From a virus, in IMG/VR virus record IMGVR_UViG_3300032284_000958, positions 1 to 56,663 of that record: 56,663 nucleotides of DNA; one strand, given 5' to 3'. The first letter of the stretch is position 1, and every line of letters starts with the position of its first letter. The notes beneath the pieces were generated by a model, which worked only from the letters and a program-made list of their open reading frames with translations, had not been told where the DNA came from and ran no database searches. Positions 17,033 through 23,752 of this stretch are shown here, piece after piece. Position numbers and translations under genes: made by a program.

Positions 17033-17651
17033 TATAAATCTGTTTCAATATGGTGGTTGTGGTGCTGCATACCTATTCCACCAACTTTTATTGACTGATG
17101 ACTTTGATATGTGTTTCAAGTTTGGCAAATCTGCAGAGTACTCAAGAGATAAAAACTTTAGAAAAGATAGAATTAAATCATGGAAGGCGGAAGAAGTTCC
17201 ACCAGATAATCCTGCTACACTACTACTAGAAACAGATAAAAGAAGAATATTTTCAGTAGTAAACAGTCTAGATTTATGGCACAAATACCCAGGCAGAAAA
17301 ATAGTCTTGTATACTGATTTGCGAACACAGATACGAATGACACATTGGAAGAAGGCATTTTGGTTTTTTGAACGTCCAACGCATGACTGGCAAATAGAAG
17401 ATTCTTGTAGGGGATTTAGACAATTAGTCAAAGACAATCCAAATAATATATTTGGAAAATATATAGAAAATAATCTTTTTGATTATTATACTATAAAATT
17501 ACAAGATATATTAACAGTAGATGGGCTTGCAAAAGTATTTGAAGATTTAGGTACTAAAATTACCCAAAAAAATATAGATTTTATAAATTACTACCTTGAT
17601 GCACATCCACCAAAATTATTAGATAAGTGTGGTATTAAAAAAATACATTGA
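17019..17651 (+). CDS. Hypothetical phage protein
   Basis: 210 residues from ATG 17019, chosen over an in-frame upstream ATG that would read deep into the preceding gene. INLFQYGGCGAAYLFHQLLL near the start looks like a nucleotide-binding-type loop but lacks a Lys-Ser/Thr, so no P-loop is claimed. GRKIVLYTDLRTQIRMTHWK near 98-117 is another candidate strand-helix unit. A sulfotransferase-like or alpha/beta fold is possible. Its stop lies inside the next promoter. Confidence 0.55.
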   Translation: MEKNDINLFQYGGCGAAYLFHQLLLTDDFDMCFKFGKSAEYSRDKNFRKDRIKSWKAEEVPPDNPATLLLETDKRRIFSVVNSLDLWHKYPGRKIVLYTDLRTQIRMTHWKKAFWFFERPTHDWQIEDSCRGFRQLVKDNPNNIFGKYIENNLFDYYTIKLQDILTVDGLAKVFEDLGTKITQKNIDFINYYLDAHPPKLLDKCGIKKIH

Positions 17652-17674
17652 CAACTATTAACGACTTGTATAAT
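17648..17674 (+). promoter_or_regulatory. Sigma70-like promoter
   Basis: TTGACA (17648-17653) and TATAAT (17669-17674), 15 nt apart; TAATAT at 17671-17676 gives 17 nt. It lies in the 72-nt gap before the gene at 17724. A short inverted repeat, TGTGG/CCACA, follows in the leader. Confidence 0.6.
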
Positions 17675-17723
17675 ATATAAACTGTGGCACTGGAAATCCA
17701 CACAACATAAAAAGAGAAAAAGA

Positions 17724-17942
17724 ATGATTAAAAATAAAACAGTCAATCGTGTGTTCAATGATTTGGACGATTATCGCAACTTCTGCCGTGATTATGGCTA
17801 TGTTTTTAAGGAAGCAGACCTTTATCATCGAAATACTACCTACTCACTATTTGAGAAGTCTCGTCGTGGTGAATATGTAAAAAATAACTGGGACGCAGAT
17901 GCTGAACTAACTGCAGCACCTGTTCACACAACCGTTCAGTAA
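17724..17942 (+). CDS. Small hypothetical phage protein
   Basis: 72 residues, MIKNKTVNRVFNDLDDYRNF onward, ending LTAAPVHTTVQ. It is rich in aromatic and charged residues (CRDYGYVFKEADLYHRN). It is first in its own promoter unit, with AAAGAG upstream of the ATG. No family recognised. Confidence 0.6.
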   Translation: MIKNKTVNRVFNDLDDYRNFCRDYGYVFKEADLYHRNTTYSLFEKSRRGEYVKNNWDADAELTAAPVHTTVQ

Positions 17943-17945
17943 CCA

Positions 17946-18227
17946 GTGAGTTTTCCAGTGCCACATGACCAAGAACTTGATGTTAAATTTTATAATACCA
18001 CACTAGAACCAGACCATATTCTTGAGTTTAGCAAGTTTACTAAGTTTTCACCAAACCGAACAAAGCTAATGTATAAATTGAAAGATATGTTTAATCAGCA
18101 AAATCTTAGAAACGGGTCTGATTATCTTTTTTTAAATTCTTATAATAATGGCGGTAAAGTTCAGGTATGGTTCAAAGATAAAGAATATGTAAGTTTATTT
18201 GCAGTAATGTATACAAAAGATGAGTGA
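17946..18227 (+). CDS. Small hypothetical phage protein, GTG start
   Basis: 93 residues from GTG 17946, with a second possible GTG at 17958 (MPHDQELDVKF). It contains FYNTTLEPDHILEFSKFTKF and a beta-rich C-terminus (KVQVWFKDKEYVSLFAVMY). No family recognised. It overlaps the cupin gene by 8 nt. Confidence 0.5.
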   Translation: MSFPVPHDQELDVKFYNTTLEPDHILEFSKFTKFSPNRTKLMYKLKDMFNQQNLRNGSDYLFLNSYNNGGKVQVWFKDKEYVSLFAVMYTKDE

Positions 18228-18579
18228 ATTTTTAGACATGGAAGTAGAAAAACGTATTTGGGGTCACTTTGAAGTTATCAAAGAATACTCTAATGTAAAA
18301 GTTAAAGAACTTGTAGTAGAACCTAGTCGCACACTTAGCTTTCAACGTCACGAAAAACGTAATGAGTTTTGGGTTGTTGAGACTGGTGTGGCACAAGTTA
18401 TTACACAAAATATGGAAAATGAAGTTCAAACATTCTTTTTGAATAAGGGCGATATTTTACTAATTCCAGTAGGTTCGTGGCACCAGTGTATTAATCCTGG
18501 CAAAGAGTTATTGCGTATTGTTGAAGTTCAATACGGCGAAGCCTGTGAAGAATCAGATATTGAGAGGATGTATCAATGA
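18220..18579 (+). CDS. Cupin, mannose-6-phosphate isomerase type II-like
   Basis: 119 residues matching the C-terminal cupin of type II phosphomannose isomerases: RIWGHFEVI, LSFQRHEKRNEFWVVETG, then FLNKGDILLIPVGSWHQCIN. The likely metal-binding set is Q/H-x-H..E in the first cupin motif and the H of GSWHQ in the second. It may isomerise sugar phosphates or be a sugar-binding regulator. It could feed the sugar cassette at 29.7-32.5 kb. The guanylyltransferase half of bifunctional family members is absent. Confidence 0.75.
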   Translation: MSEFLDMEVEKRIWGHFEVIKEYSNVKVKELVVEPSRTLSFQRHEKRNEFWVVETGVAQVITQNMENEVQTFFLNKGDILLIPVGSWHQCINPGKELLRIVEVQYGEACEESDIERMYQ

Positions 18580-18941
18580 AGTTTATGCAGCGTTGGATTG
18601 CTAAAAAGTTAAAGTGGTATTGGGAAAATCATGACAGGCTCGTACATGGTTATGAACAAGATTCAGATATGGTTTATCCTACTACTTCGGGACCATCGCC
18701 TATGGGTAGTAGTAAACCACGATTTTCTGGTAATGTTACCCGTGCCGACTCACAACTTCGTGGCAATCCAGTTGAAATGAAAATCCATATGGCTAATGGT
18801 GGGTATGTCATTGAGTTTTATCGTTACGATGCTGCAAAAGACCATTCATCTATTGAAACATATGTTATCGACGATAACGTTGATAAACTTGGCGAGAATA
18901 TTGCACAGATTGTAGTTCAATACACAATTCAGAATCGGTAA
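18576..18941 (+). CDS. Conserved phage hypothetical protein
   Basis: 121 residues overlapping the cupin gene by 4 nt (ATGA). The N-terminus is basic with aromatic residues (MQRWIAKKLKWYWEN). The second half has MKIHMANGGYVIEFYRYD and SSIETYVIDDN, a beta-rich pattern I associate with conserved small proteins of large phages. Function unknown. Confidence 0.6.
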   Translation: MKFMQRWIAKKLKWYWENHDRLVHGYEQDSDMVYPTTSGPSPMGSSKPRFSGNVTRADSQLRGNPVEMKIHMANGGYVIEFYRYDAAKDHSSIETYVIDDNVDKLGENIAQIVVQYTIQNR

Positions 18942-18950
18942 ATATCTATA

Positions 18951-19202
18951 ATGGGTGATGATTTCAGGTACAATTGGAGCGTAATTCCAAACGATAGCCA
19001 AGGATGGCAGAGGCTTAGAGAACGTGGGCAAATGAACAACTGGATTATGGATGCCGTTGTTCATAAACACGATGAGGTATTTTTTCGTGTGCCATGGAGT
19101 AAACAGCTTAGCCTACAAAATACTAATCCAACCTTGGCAGAGGCATGGAATCATTACCTAACACTACTAGCAGTATTGGAAAACAGTGAAGATGATCACT
19201 AA
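18951..19202 (+). CDS. Small hypothetical phage protein
   Basis: 83 residues, MGDDFRYNWSVIPNDSQGWQ onward. It contains FRVPWSKQLSLQNTNPTLAE then a helix, WNHYLTLLAVLEN. A GGTAAATA motif lies at 18937-18944, just before it. No ribosome site is clear. No family recognised. Confidence 0.5.
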   Translation: MGDDFRYNWSVIPNDSQGWQRLRERGQMNNWIMDAVVHKHDEVFFRVPWSKQLSLQNTNPTLAEAWNHYLTLLAVLENSEDDH

Positions 19203-19434
19203 TCCCGATGATTATGATATTGAAATTACCGATGACGAGGTTGCATACCTTATTATGAAATATCTGTCCGACCAAAAGAAGTTGGGCAGGAATATAGTCC
19301 CAATGCGGGAAGTTTATCAATATCTAGAATGTGATCTTCCAGACGATCTAGAAAACGAGTTTATGGTAATTCGTGATGAAATTGCTGATCAGCTAGCCGA
19401 AGAAGATGCCAAGCGCCGTCTTCTTCTAAATTAA
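19192..19434 (+). CDS. Small acidic phage protein
   Basis: 80 residues from ATG 19192; a GTG at 19186 in the same frame is the other choice. It is helical and acidic (MITNPDDYDIEITDDEVAYL, then LECDLPDDLENEFMVIRDEI). It overlaps the upstream gene by 11 nt. No family recognised. Confidence 0.5.
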   Translation: MITNPDDYDIEITDDEVAYLIMKYLSDQKKLGRNIVPMREVYQYLECDLPDDLENEFMVIRDEIADQLAEEDAKRRLLLN

Positions 19435-19437
19435 ACT

Positions 19438-19465
19438 TTGACACGGGTGGTAAATATGTTATATT
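19438..19465 (+). promoter_or_regulatory. Sigma70-like promoter
   Basis: TTGACA (19438-19443), 16 nt, TATATT (19460-19465). It drives the exported-protein gene at 19498 and begins just after the previous stop. Confidence 0.7.
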
Positions 19466-19479
19466 GGATTTATCAATTG

Positions 19480-19494
19480 GTGTTAGGAGAACAC
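19480..19494 (+). promoter_or_regulatory. Hairpin presenting the ribosome-binding site
   Basis: GTGTT (19480-19484) and AACAC (19490-19494) form a 5-bp stem with AGGAG in the 5-nt loop, just before ATG 19498. It may tune translation of the exported protein; the stem is short and might be weak. Confidence 0.35.
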
Positions 19495-19497
19495 AAC

Positions 19498-19785
19498 ATG
19501 CGTAAAATTGCAGCAACTTTTGCAGTCCTTGGTTCATTATTGGTGGCAACCGCTGCCCAAGCCGATGGATATTATTACCATCATCATAATCACTATTATA
19601 ACGGCGGTGGTGGCGGTGGTGCATTGATTGGTGGCCTCATCGGCGGTATGATCATCGGTGGCATGTTAGCTCAGCCTCGTTATGAACAACCACGCTATTA
19701 TGAAGAAGAAGTTCCAGTTTGCCATCGTGAGTTTCGTGGATATGACTACTATGGTCGCCCTGTTTATATCAAGGTTTGCGAATAA
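19498..19785 (+). CDS. Exported His-rich glycine-zipper protein
   Basis: 95 residues from ATG 19498, with AGGAG upstream. The N-terminus is a classical signal peptide: MRKIAATFAVLGSLLVATAA then QA|DG, with an A-Q-A cleavage site near 20-22. The mature part has YYYHHHNHYYN, a run of six Gly, and a glycine-zipper membrane stretch (GGLIGGMIIGGMLA), then two Cys near the end (VCHREF, KVCE). It resembles small bacterial envelope proteins, so it may be host-derived and act in the envelope during infection. Exact role unknown. Confidence 0.7.
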   Translation: MRKIAATFAVLGSLLVATAAQADGYYYHHHNHYYNGGGGGGALIGGLIGGMIIGGMLAQPRYEQPRYYEEEVPVCHREFRGYDYYGRPVYIKVCE

Positions 19786-20204
19786 TGCCGTATATGGATG
19801 GAATAGTTGATATGTGGGATTTATTAAAAAACCTAGCAAAAAAATCAAAACCTGTAAAAGAGAAGCCAAAAACTCCTCGTAAACCTCGTGCAAAAAAAGC
19901 TAACGCAGAAGCTAAAGTTGAAGCAGCCGAACCTAAAGTTTCCGTAATAAATGTTGGATTTGATAAAAACAATCCACGTGTAGGTGACCTTGAACTTGAA
20001 TGGAATGCAGAGTTTATCGCATTGCTTTCAAAGCATGGGTATCAGGGAAATACCGACGAAGACAAAGTTGATGCATGGTTGAACGACATTTGTCGGACAA
20101 TTTTATCAAATAACCCTCCTGATATTGGTCTTGCAAATCTTGAAGGAAATAATCGGTATATTAGTCGAACCAATCTTGGCGACGGAAAAACCGAAGTAAA
20201 ATAA
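19785..20204 (+). CDS. Conserved phage hypothetical protein
   Basis: 139 residues from ATG 19785, which overlaps the previous stop by 1 nt; ATG 19794 is also possible. A Lys/Pro/Ala-rich segment (KPVKEKPKTPRKPRAKKA) precedes a conserved domain with NVGFDKNNPRVGDLELEWN and a helical stretch ending CRTILSNNPPDIG. No function known to me. Confidence 0.55.
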   Translation: MPYMDGIVDMWDLLKNLAKKSKPVKEKPKTPRKPRAKKANAEAKVEAAEPKVSVINVGFDKNNPRVGDLELEWNAEFIALLSKHGYQGNTDEDKVDAWLNDICRTILSNNPPDIGLANLEGNNRYISRTNLGDGKTEVK

Positions 20205-20207
20205 CCC

Positions 20208-20236
20208 TTGACATTCCTCTAATAAGAGATTATATT
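20208..20236 (+). promoter_or_regulatory. Sigma70-like promoter, leaderless position
   Basis: TTGACA (20208-20213), 17 nt, TATATT (20231-20236). Only 6 nt separate the -10 box from ATG 20243, so transcription would be expected to start at or next to the start codon. No ribosome site is visible. An inverted repeat, CTAATA/TATTAG (20219-20224 and 20233-20238), covers the -10. Confidence 0.7.
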
Positions 20237-20242
20237 AGTCAC

Positions 20243-21244
20243 ATGAAATATCTTCTTATAGATACCGCTAACCTATTTGCACGTGCACGTCATAGCACAC
20301 CAGGTGGAGCAGATACTTGGCAAAAAATTGGTTTAGCATTACATATTATGCTTAATTCAGTGATGAAAGTTCATCGTCTGTATAAACCAGATCACGTTAT
20401 TTTTGCACTTGAAAGTCGTAGCTGGCGCAAGGATCATACTGGTACATATAAAGCAAATCGTGCTGTTACAAAAGCTAAAATGACTGTTCGTGAACTTGAA
20501 GAAGATAAAGAGTTTTGGGAAGTGTATGAGCAGTTTACAAATTGGCTCAATGAACGCACTAATTGCACTGTTATTAAAGTTGCTGCCGCAGAAGCAGATG
20601 ACATTATTGCTCGTTGGACTGCACTTCATCCCAACGATGAACATATTATCTTGTCCAATGACACTGATTTTTATCAACTCCTTAGTGAAAATGTTACTAT
20701 CTACAATGGCATGACAAATAACTTTATCACTACTACTGGGTTTTTTGACGATAAGGGAAAACCCGTTGTTGATAAAAAGACAAATGAACACAAAACTGTT
20801 GGAGACCCTAAGTTTGTGCTATTTGAAAAATGTATGCGTGGTGATCCAACTGACCATATTATGAGTGCGTATCCAGGTGTTCGCACCAAGGGTAGCACTA
20901 AAAAAGTTGGATTAATTGAAGCCTATGCTGACCGTGAAAAACGTGGTTGGGCATGGAATAACATGATGCTTCAGCGTTGGGTTGACCACAATGGTGTCGA
21001 GCATCGTGTGCTTGACCGTTATGAAGAAAACCGTGTGTTAGTTGATCTTACTGCACAACCAAGTGAAATCCGTGATGCAATAGATGCTGCGCTTGTTGCA
21101 GTAACACCTAAATCCAATTCTCAAATTGGAACACATCTTATTAAGTTTTGTAGTAAGTATGAACTTAATAAGATGCTTGAAAATGTAAATCATCTTGCTG
21201 AAGTTCTTAGTCTTAGTCTACCAAAGGAGACAATCAATGAATAA
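20243..21244 (+). CDS. rnh: RNase H / 5'-3' exonuclease, T4 Rnh-like
   Basis: 333 residues, slightly longer than T4 RNase H (305). LLIDTANLFARARH at the N-terminus carries the first metal-binding Asp. EADDIIARW and LSNDTDFYQLL are the acidic clusters of the FEN/RNase H nuclease fold. GDPTDHIM with a following Gly-rich segment resembles the DNA-binding helix-hairpin region. It removes RNA primers and flaps during lagging-strand synthesis. Start chosen because the family begins at this motif. The gene has its own strong promoter. Confidence 0.85.
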   Translation: MKYLLIDTANLFARARHSTPGGADTWQKIGLALHIMLNSVMKVHRLYKPDHVIFALESRSWRKDHTGTYKANRAVTKAKMTVRELEEDKEFWEVYEQFTNWLNERTNCTVIKVAAAEADDIIARWTALHPNDEHIILSNDTDFYQLLSENVTIYNGMTNNFITTTGFFDDKGKPVVDKKTNEHKTVGDPKFVLFEKCMRGDPTDHIMSAYPGVRTKGSTKKVGLIEAYADREKRGWAWNNMMLQRWVDHNGVEHRVLDRYEENRVLVDLTAQPSEIRDAIDAALVAVTPKSNSQIGTHLIKFCSKYELNKMLENVNHLAEVLSLSLPKETINE

Positions 21245-21449
21245 ACTTGTTACCTATTTTTCTAAATATTTCCCATATGTCGTATTAGCGGCATTTATCG
21301 GGGATATCTATGTGTTCTGGCACGTTGATCAAGATCGTGTTCTTATGGATATTGCTGGTGCTATTGGATGGGCAAGTTTCATTGAAGTCAGAAAAGATTA
21401 CGATAGTCTTCTTACTATGATTGAAGGAAAAACTAAACATGACGCTTAA
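21237..21449 (+). CDS. Small membrane protein
   Basis: 70 residues from ATG 21237, preceded by AAGGAG (21224-21229); the frame runs 5' into the RNase H gene but without a ribosome site. One clear membrane segment (PYVVLAAFIGDIYVFW, about 12-27) and a second weaker one (LMDIAGAIGWASFIEV). It overlaps RNase H by 8 nt and the next gene by 11. Function unknown. Confidence 0.6.
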   Translation: MNKLVTYFSKYFPYVVLAAFIGDIYVFWHVDQDRVLMDIAGAIGWASFIEVRKDYDSLLTMIEGKTKHDA

Positions 21450-21918
21450 GGCAAAAAACATTGTTGAAAATCGTTTTTGGATTATTGAAAACGACAAAGG
21501 TGAACGTATTGGTAACATTGCACAGACTAGCAATGGTGTTCGCTGCACAGTAAGTGATATGGTAGAAGTGTTTCCATCTCTAGATGAAATGGTTGCACGT
21601 AAGGGTATTACTATTGCACGTAAGACACGTGAAGCTAAGATTACTAACATTCCTGAAACGGATGTTTATGGATATTCGACCAATCATACGCCACATAATA
21701 AAATGTGGAATGTACAGTTGAAGTTGCCCCTTTATACTAAAAATGAAAAGAGCAGCAGTTATTTCTGTGCAGGATATTATATTATTAAGTTTGACAAGTC
21801 TTGGTCACGTGTCTTTACGCCAAAACTTATTACACTCCAACGATATGAATATGAAGGTCCATTCAAAACAAAGATAGAACAAGCTGAAAGGTTTAAACAA
21901 CTACATGAGACAGCCTAG
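21439..21918 (+). CDS. Conserved phage hypothetical protein
   Basis: 159 residues from ATG 21439; an in-frame TTG at 21421 is less likely. It begins MTLKAKNIVENRFWIIEND and has FPSLDEMVARKGITIARK, LPLYTKNEKSSSYFCAGYYI and FTPKLITLQRYEYEGPFKT. This motif order recalls a widespread family in T4-like phages with no known function. Translation is coupled to the neighbours on both sides (11 and 14 nt overlaps). Confidence 0.65.
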   Translation: MTLKAKNIVENRFWIIENDKGERIGNIAQTSNGVRCTVSDMVEVFPSLDEMVARKGITIARKTREAKITNIPETDVYGYSTNHTPHNKMWNVQLKLPLYTKNEKSSSYFCAGYYIIKFDKSWSRVFTPKLITLQRYEYEGPFKTKIEQAERFKQLHETA

Positions 21919-22129
21919 TACATATCATATTAGAGAGTTCATCAACCGTGGTGAAAACGTTTCTGGAAACGGATTGATTGTCCAAAAAGAAACAGTTGCA
22001 AATGTTACAAGAGAACTTGCTGATTTATTGGCATTTACACTTGAACTTCAAAATGAAATTGCTGATTTGAAAGAACAAGCTGAAAAAAATCAAATTACGG
22101 ATGTTGAACTTATTGGTAAAGATTTTTAA
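21905..22129 (+). CDS. Small coiled-coil phage protein
   Basis: 74 residues. The segment ELADLLAFTLELQNEIADLK near 37-56 predicts a coiled coil. The short N-terminus is YHIREFINRGENVSGNG. It overlaps the upstream gene by 14 nt. No family recognised. Confidence 0.55.
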   Translation: MRQPSTYHIREFINRGENVSGNGLIVQKETVANVTRELADLLAFTLELQNEIADLKEQAEKNQITDVELIGKDF

Positions 22130-22143
22130 CCCATTTTTATGAA

Positions 22144-22151
22144 GATAAATA
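22144..22151 (+). promoter_or_regulatory. Late-promoter-like motif GATAAATA
   Basis: GATAAATA in the 42-nt intergenic gap, 20 nt before ATG 22172. Chance match possible. Confidence 0.35.
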
Positions 22152-22171
22152 ATTCATAAGAATAATCAATT

Positions 22172-22477
22172 ATGTCCAGACCAAAGCCACAGATACTAAT
22201 CGAAGTAACTAATAAAACTACATATAAGTCTGACCAAGTTTTGGCCAGCGAAGGCATTTGGGCAATTTATCTTGACAATAAACCCATAAACCTTAAAACT
22301 ACCAGTTTATTAGCACAGTATCCTGGACCAAAATATCGCAAAACAAGTTTCTCAAATCCTGGCCACGCAATTAATCTATGCAAGAAACTCAATGCACAGT
22401 TCAAAACAACCCGCTTTAGCGTTGTCTTGCTCAACAGTGGAACTCCAGTTTTCCCAAAAAATGAAAAGCAAGGATGA
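22172..22477 (+). CDS. Small basic hypothetical phage protein
   Basis: 101 residues, basic. IWAIYLDNKPINLKT and GPKYRKTSFSNPGHAINLCK suggest a compact alpha/beta fold, with FSVVLLNSGTPVF near the end. No family recognised. It overlaps the next gene by 17 nt. Confidence 0.55.
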   Translation: MSRPKPQILIEVTNKTTYKSDQVLASEGIWAIYLDNKPINLKTTSLLAQYPGPKYRKTSFSNPGHAINLCKKLNAQFKTTRFSVVLLNSGTPVFPKNEKQG

Positions 22478-22832
22478 GTGGACGCTAGAGTTATATCAAT
22501 TATATGCCAGTAGTCGCAGTGACTTACGTAAAATTCACACCGATGTTAATATATTATTTTGGTATAATCTTAGCAAAACTCAAGGATTGAGGCTAACACC
22601 TCTAGGATTTGATTTGATGCGTGAGGCGGGTTATAAGTTTTATGAAAATCCTATAGATGTTAAAAAATATCCTATAAATGGTAGGGAATTAGTCCTAATG
22701 GACCGATACCATCCTCACCCATGGTTTCACCTTACTGGCAAGGGGAGTTTATTCCTAACCGATGGGGAGTTATCCACAATCCTTGCCATGTGTGAGAATA
22801 ATTTATTGCAAGCAATTCAATTTTTAGGTTGA
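22461..22832 (+). CDS. Hypothetical phage protein
   Basis: 123 residues from ATG 22461 (MKSKDEWTLELYQLYASSRS), chosen over an upstream start that would overlap the preceding gene by 86 nt. RLTPLGFDLMREAGYKF and MDRYHPHPWFHLTGKGSLFL are recognisable segments, the second possibly binding a ligand or metal through its His residues. No family recognised. The stop lies in the next promoter. Confidence 0.55.
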   Translation: MKSKDEWTLELYQLYASSRSDLRKIHTDVNILFWYNLSKTQGLRLTPLGFDLMREAGYKFYENPIDVKKYPINGRELVLMDRYHPHPWFHLTGKGSLFLTDGELSTILAMCENNLLQAIQFLG

Positions 22833-22856
22833 CAAGCTATATAAGTGTGATATTAT
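22829..22856 (+). promoter_or_regulatory. Sigma70-like promoter with palindrome at -10
   Basis: TTGACA (22829-22834), 16 nt, TATTAT (22851-22856). The -10 lies in GTGATATTATCAC, a near-perfect palindrome that could be an operator. The leader carries TGATGGAGA, shared with the promoters at 23695 and 25717. Confidence 0.7.
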
Positions 22857-22881
22857 CACCTTATGTTGATGGAGACGAGAA

Positions 22882-23004
22882 ATGCGTAGTGCTTATGCAA
22901 AATCCCTTGCTGACGCAAAATACCGTCAGCGTGTAGTAAAAGCCCGTAAGGGTAAAGGTTCATATTCCCGTAAAACTAGCAAGAAAGACCAATCAAATGG
23001 CTGA
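22882..23004 (+). CDS. ArfA-like alternative ribosome-rescue factor
   Basis: A 40-residue basic peptide, MRSAYAKSLADAKYRQRVVK onward. The stretch YRQRVVKARKGKGSYSRK closely matches the core of E. coli ArfA (FRQRVEKNKKGKGSYMRK), which recruits RF2 to ribosomes stalled on truncated mRNA. The protein is shorter than full-length ArfA (72 residues) but contains the functional core. ATG 22882 has GGAGA upstream. It has a normal stop that overlaps the next start by 8 nt. It has its own promoter. Confidence 0.65.
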   Translation: MRSAYAKSLADAKYRQRVVKARKGKGSYSRKTSKKDQSNG

Positions 23005-23677
23005 TTTTCCCTTTGTAGACGTTATTGCTGCCTCATGTGCTGCCCTTCGTGTCAATGGTCGTTATATTAAACGCCATGAAGGCGGAGAGGGCGAACTCAG
23101 TAATAATGTTGTTCTAAAGTACATTCTTGACCCTGCCTCATTCTCTACTGGCAGTGCAGAGATTCCAGAAAAGTATATTGGTCAAACAGTTACTGATGCT
23201 GATCTTGCGGAAGCAAGTGCAATTGTTCAGTATCTTGACCATCAGATGCTTGAACTGATTGCAGGTAATCTTCAGGATTACTGGAAAAACCTTGTTCTTC
23301 TTACTGAACGTAAGACGATTTCTTCTACCGATTACCGTACTCTTGCGCTGGTTGCAAGTGTTCCTTCCTCATATAAAAATGCTATGGCACGTGAAACTGC
23401 TATTGACAAAATTAACACTTTGAGCCAGAATAGCAAGTGGATTGGTAAGATTGGTGACAATTTTCCGCAACAGAATGTGGAAATCATCAGCAGCGTGTTC
23501 AGTGCCACATACAATAAGTGGTTCTATACAGCACTTACCGCTGACAAGAATATCATCAAGTTTCCCCATGCCCAAGCTATGGGCACTGGTGATACCCTTG
23601 AACTGTCAGGGCGTGTATATAAGCACGATGAAAATAACACGACTCGCCTTCATTATGTTCGTGTAAAAAAAATCTAA
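22997..23677 (+). CDS. Conserved protein of large phages, unknown function
   Basis: 226 residues beginning MADFPFVDVIAASCAALRVN. Other features are LDHQMLELIAGNLQDYWKNL, a Ser-rich segment with LALVASVPSSYKNAMARET, and the C-terminus LSGRVYKHDENNTTRLHYVR. The end resembles a small beta-barrel with an OB-like look. I recall this overall pattern from many large phages but not a function. Translation is coupled to the ArfA-like gene. Confidence 0.6.
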   Translation: MADFPFVDVIAASCAALRVNGRYIKRHEGGEGELSNNVVLKYILDPASFSTGSAEIPEKYIGQTVTDADLAEASAIVQYLDHQMLELIAGNLQDYWKNLVLLTERKTISSTDYRTLALVASVPSSYKNAMARETAIDKINTLSQNSKWIGKIGDNFPQQNVEIISSVFSATYNKWFYTALTADKNIIKFPHAQAMGTGDTLELSGRVYKHDENNTTRLHYVRVKKI

Positions 23678-23694
23678 AAAAGATAAAAAAGTTC

Positions 23695-23722
23695 TTGACA
23701 CCATATAATGGTGTGGTATTAT
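23695..23722 (+). promoter_or_regulatory. Sigma70-like promoter with inverted repeat in spacer
   Basis: TTGACA (23695-23700), 16 nt, TATTAT (23717-23722). CACCAT/ATGGTG arms (about 23700-23714) form an inverted repeat in the spacer, a likely repressor site. The leader again carries TGATGGAGA before ATG 23753. Confidence 0.7.
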
Positions 23723-23752
23723 CTCAATATAGTCAACTGATGGAGAAAACAA

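Noticed and set aside
22392-22460. Extended start for the 22461 gene
   Set aside because: The added residues read out of the upstream gene's coding frame and lack a ribosome site; ATG 22461 fits the local overlap style.
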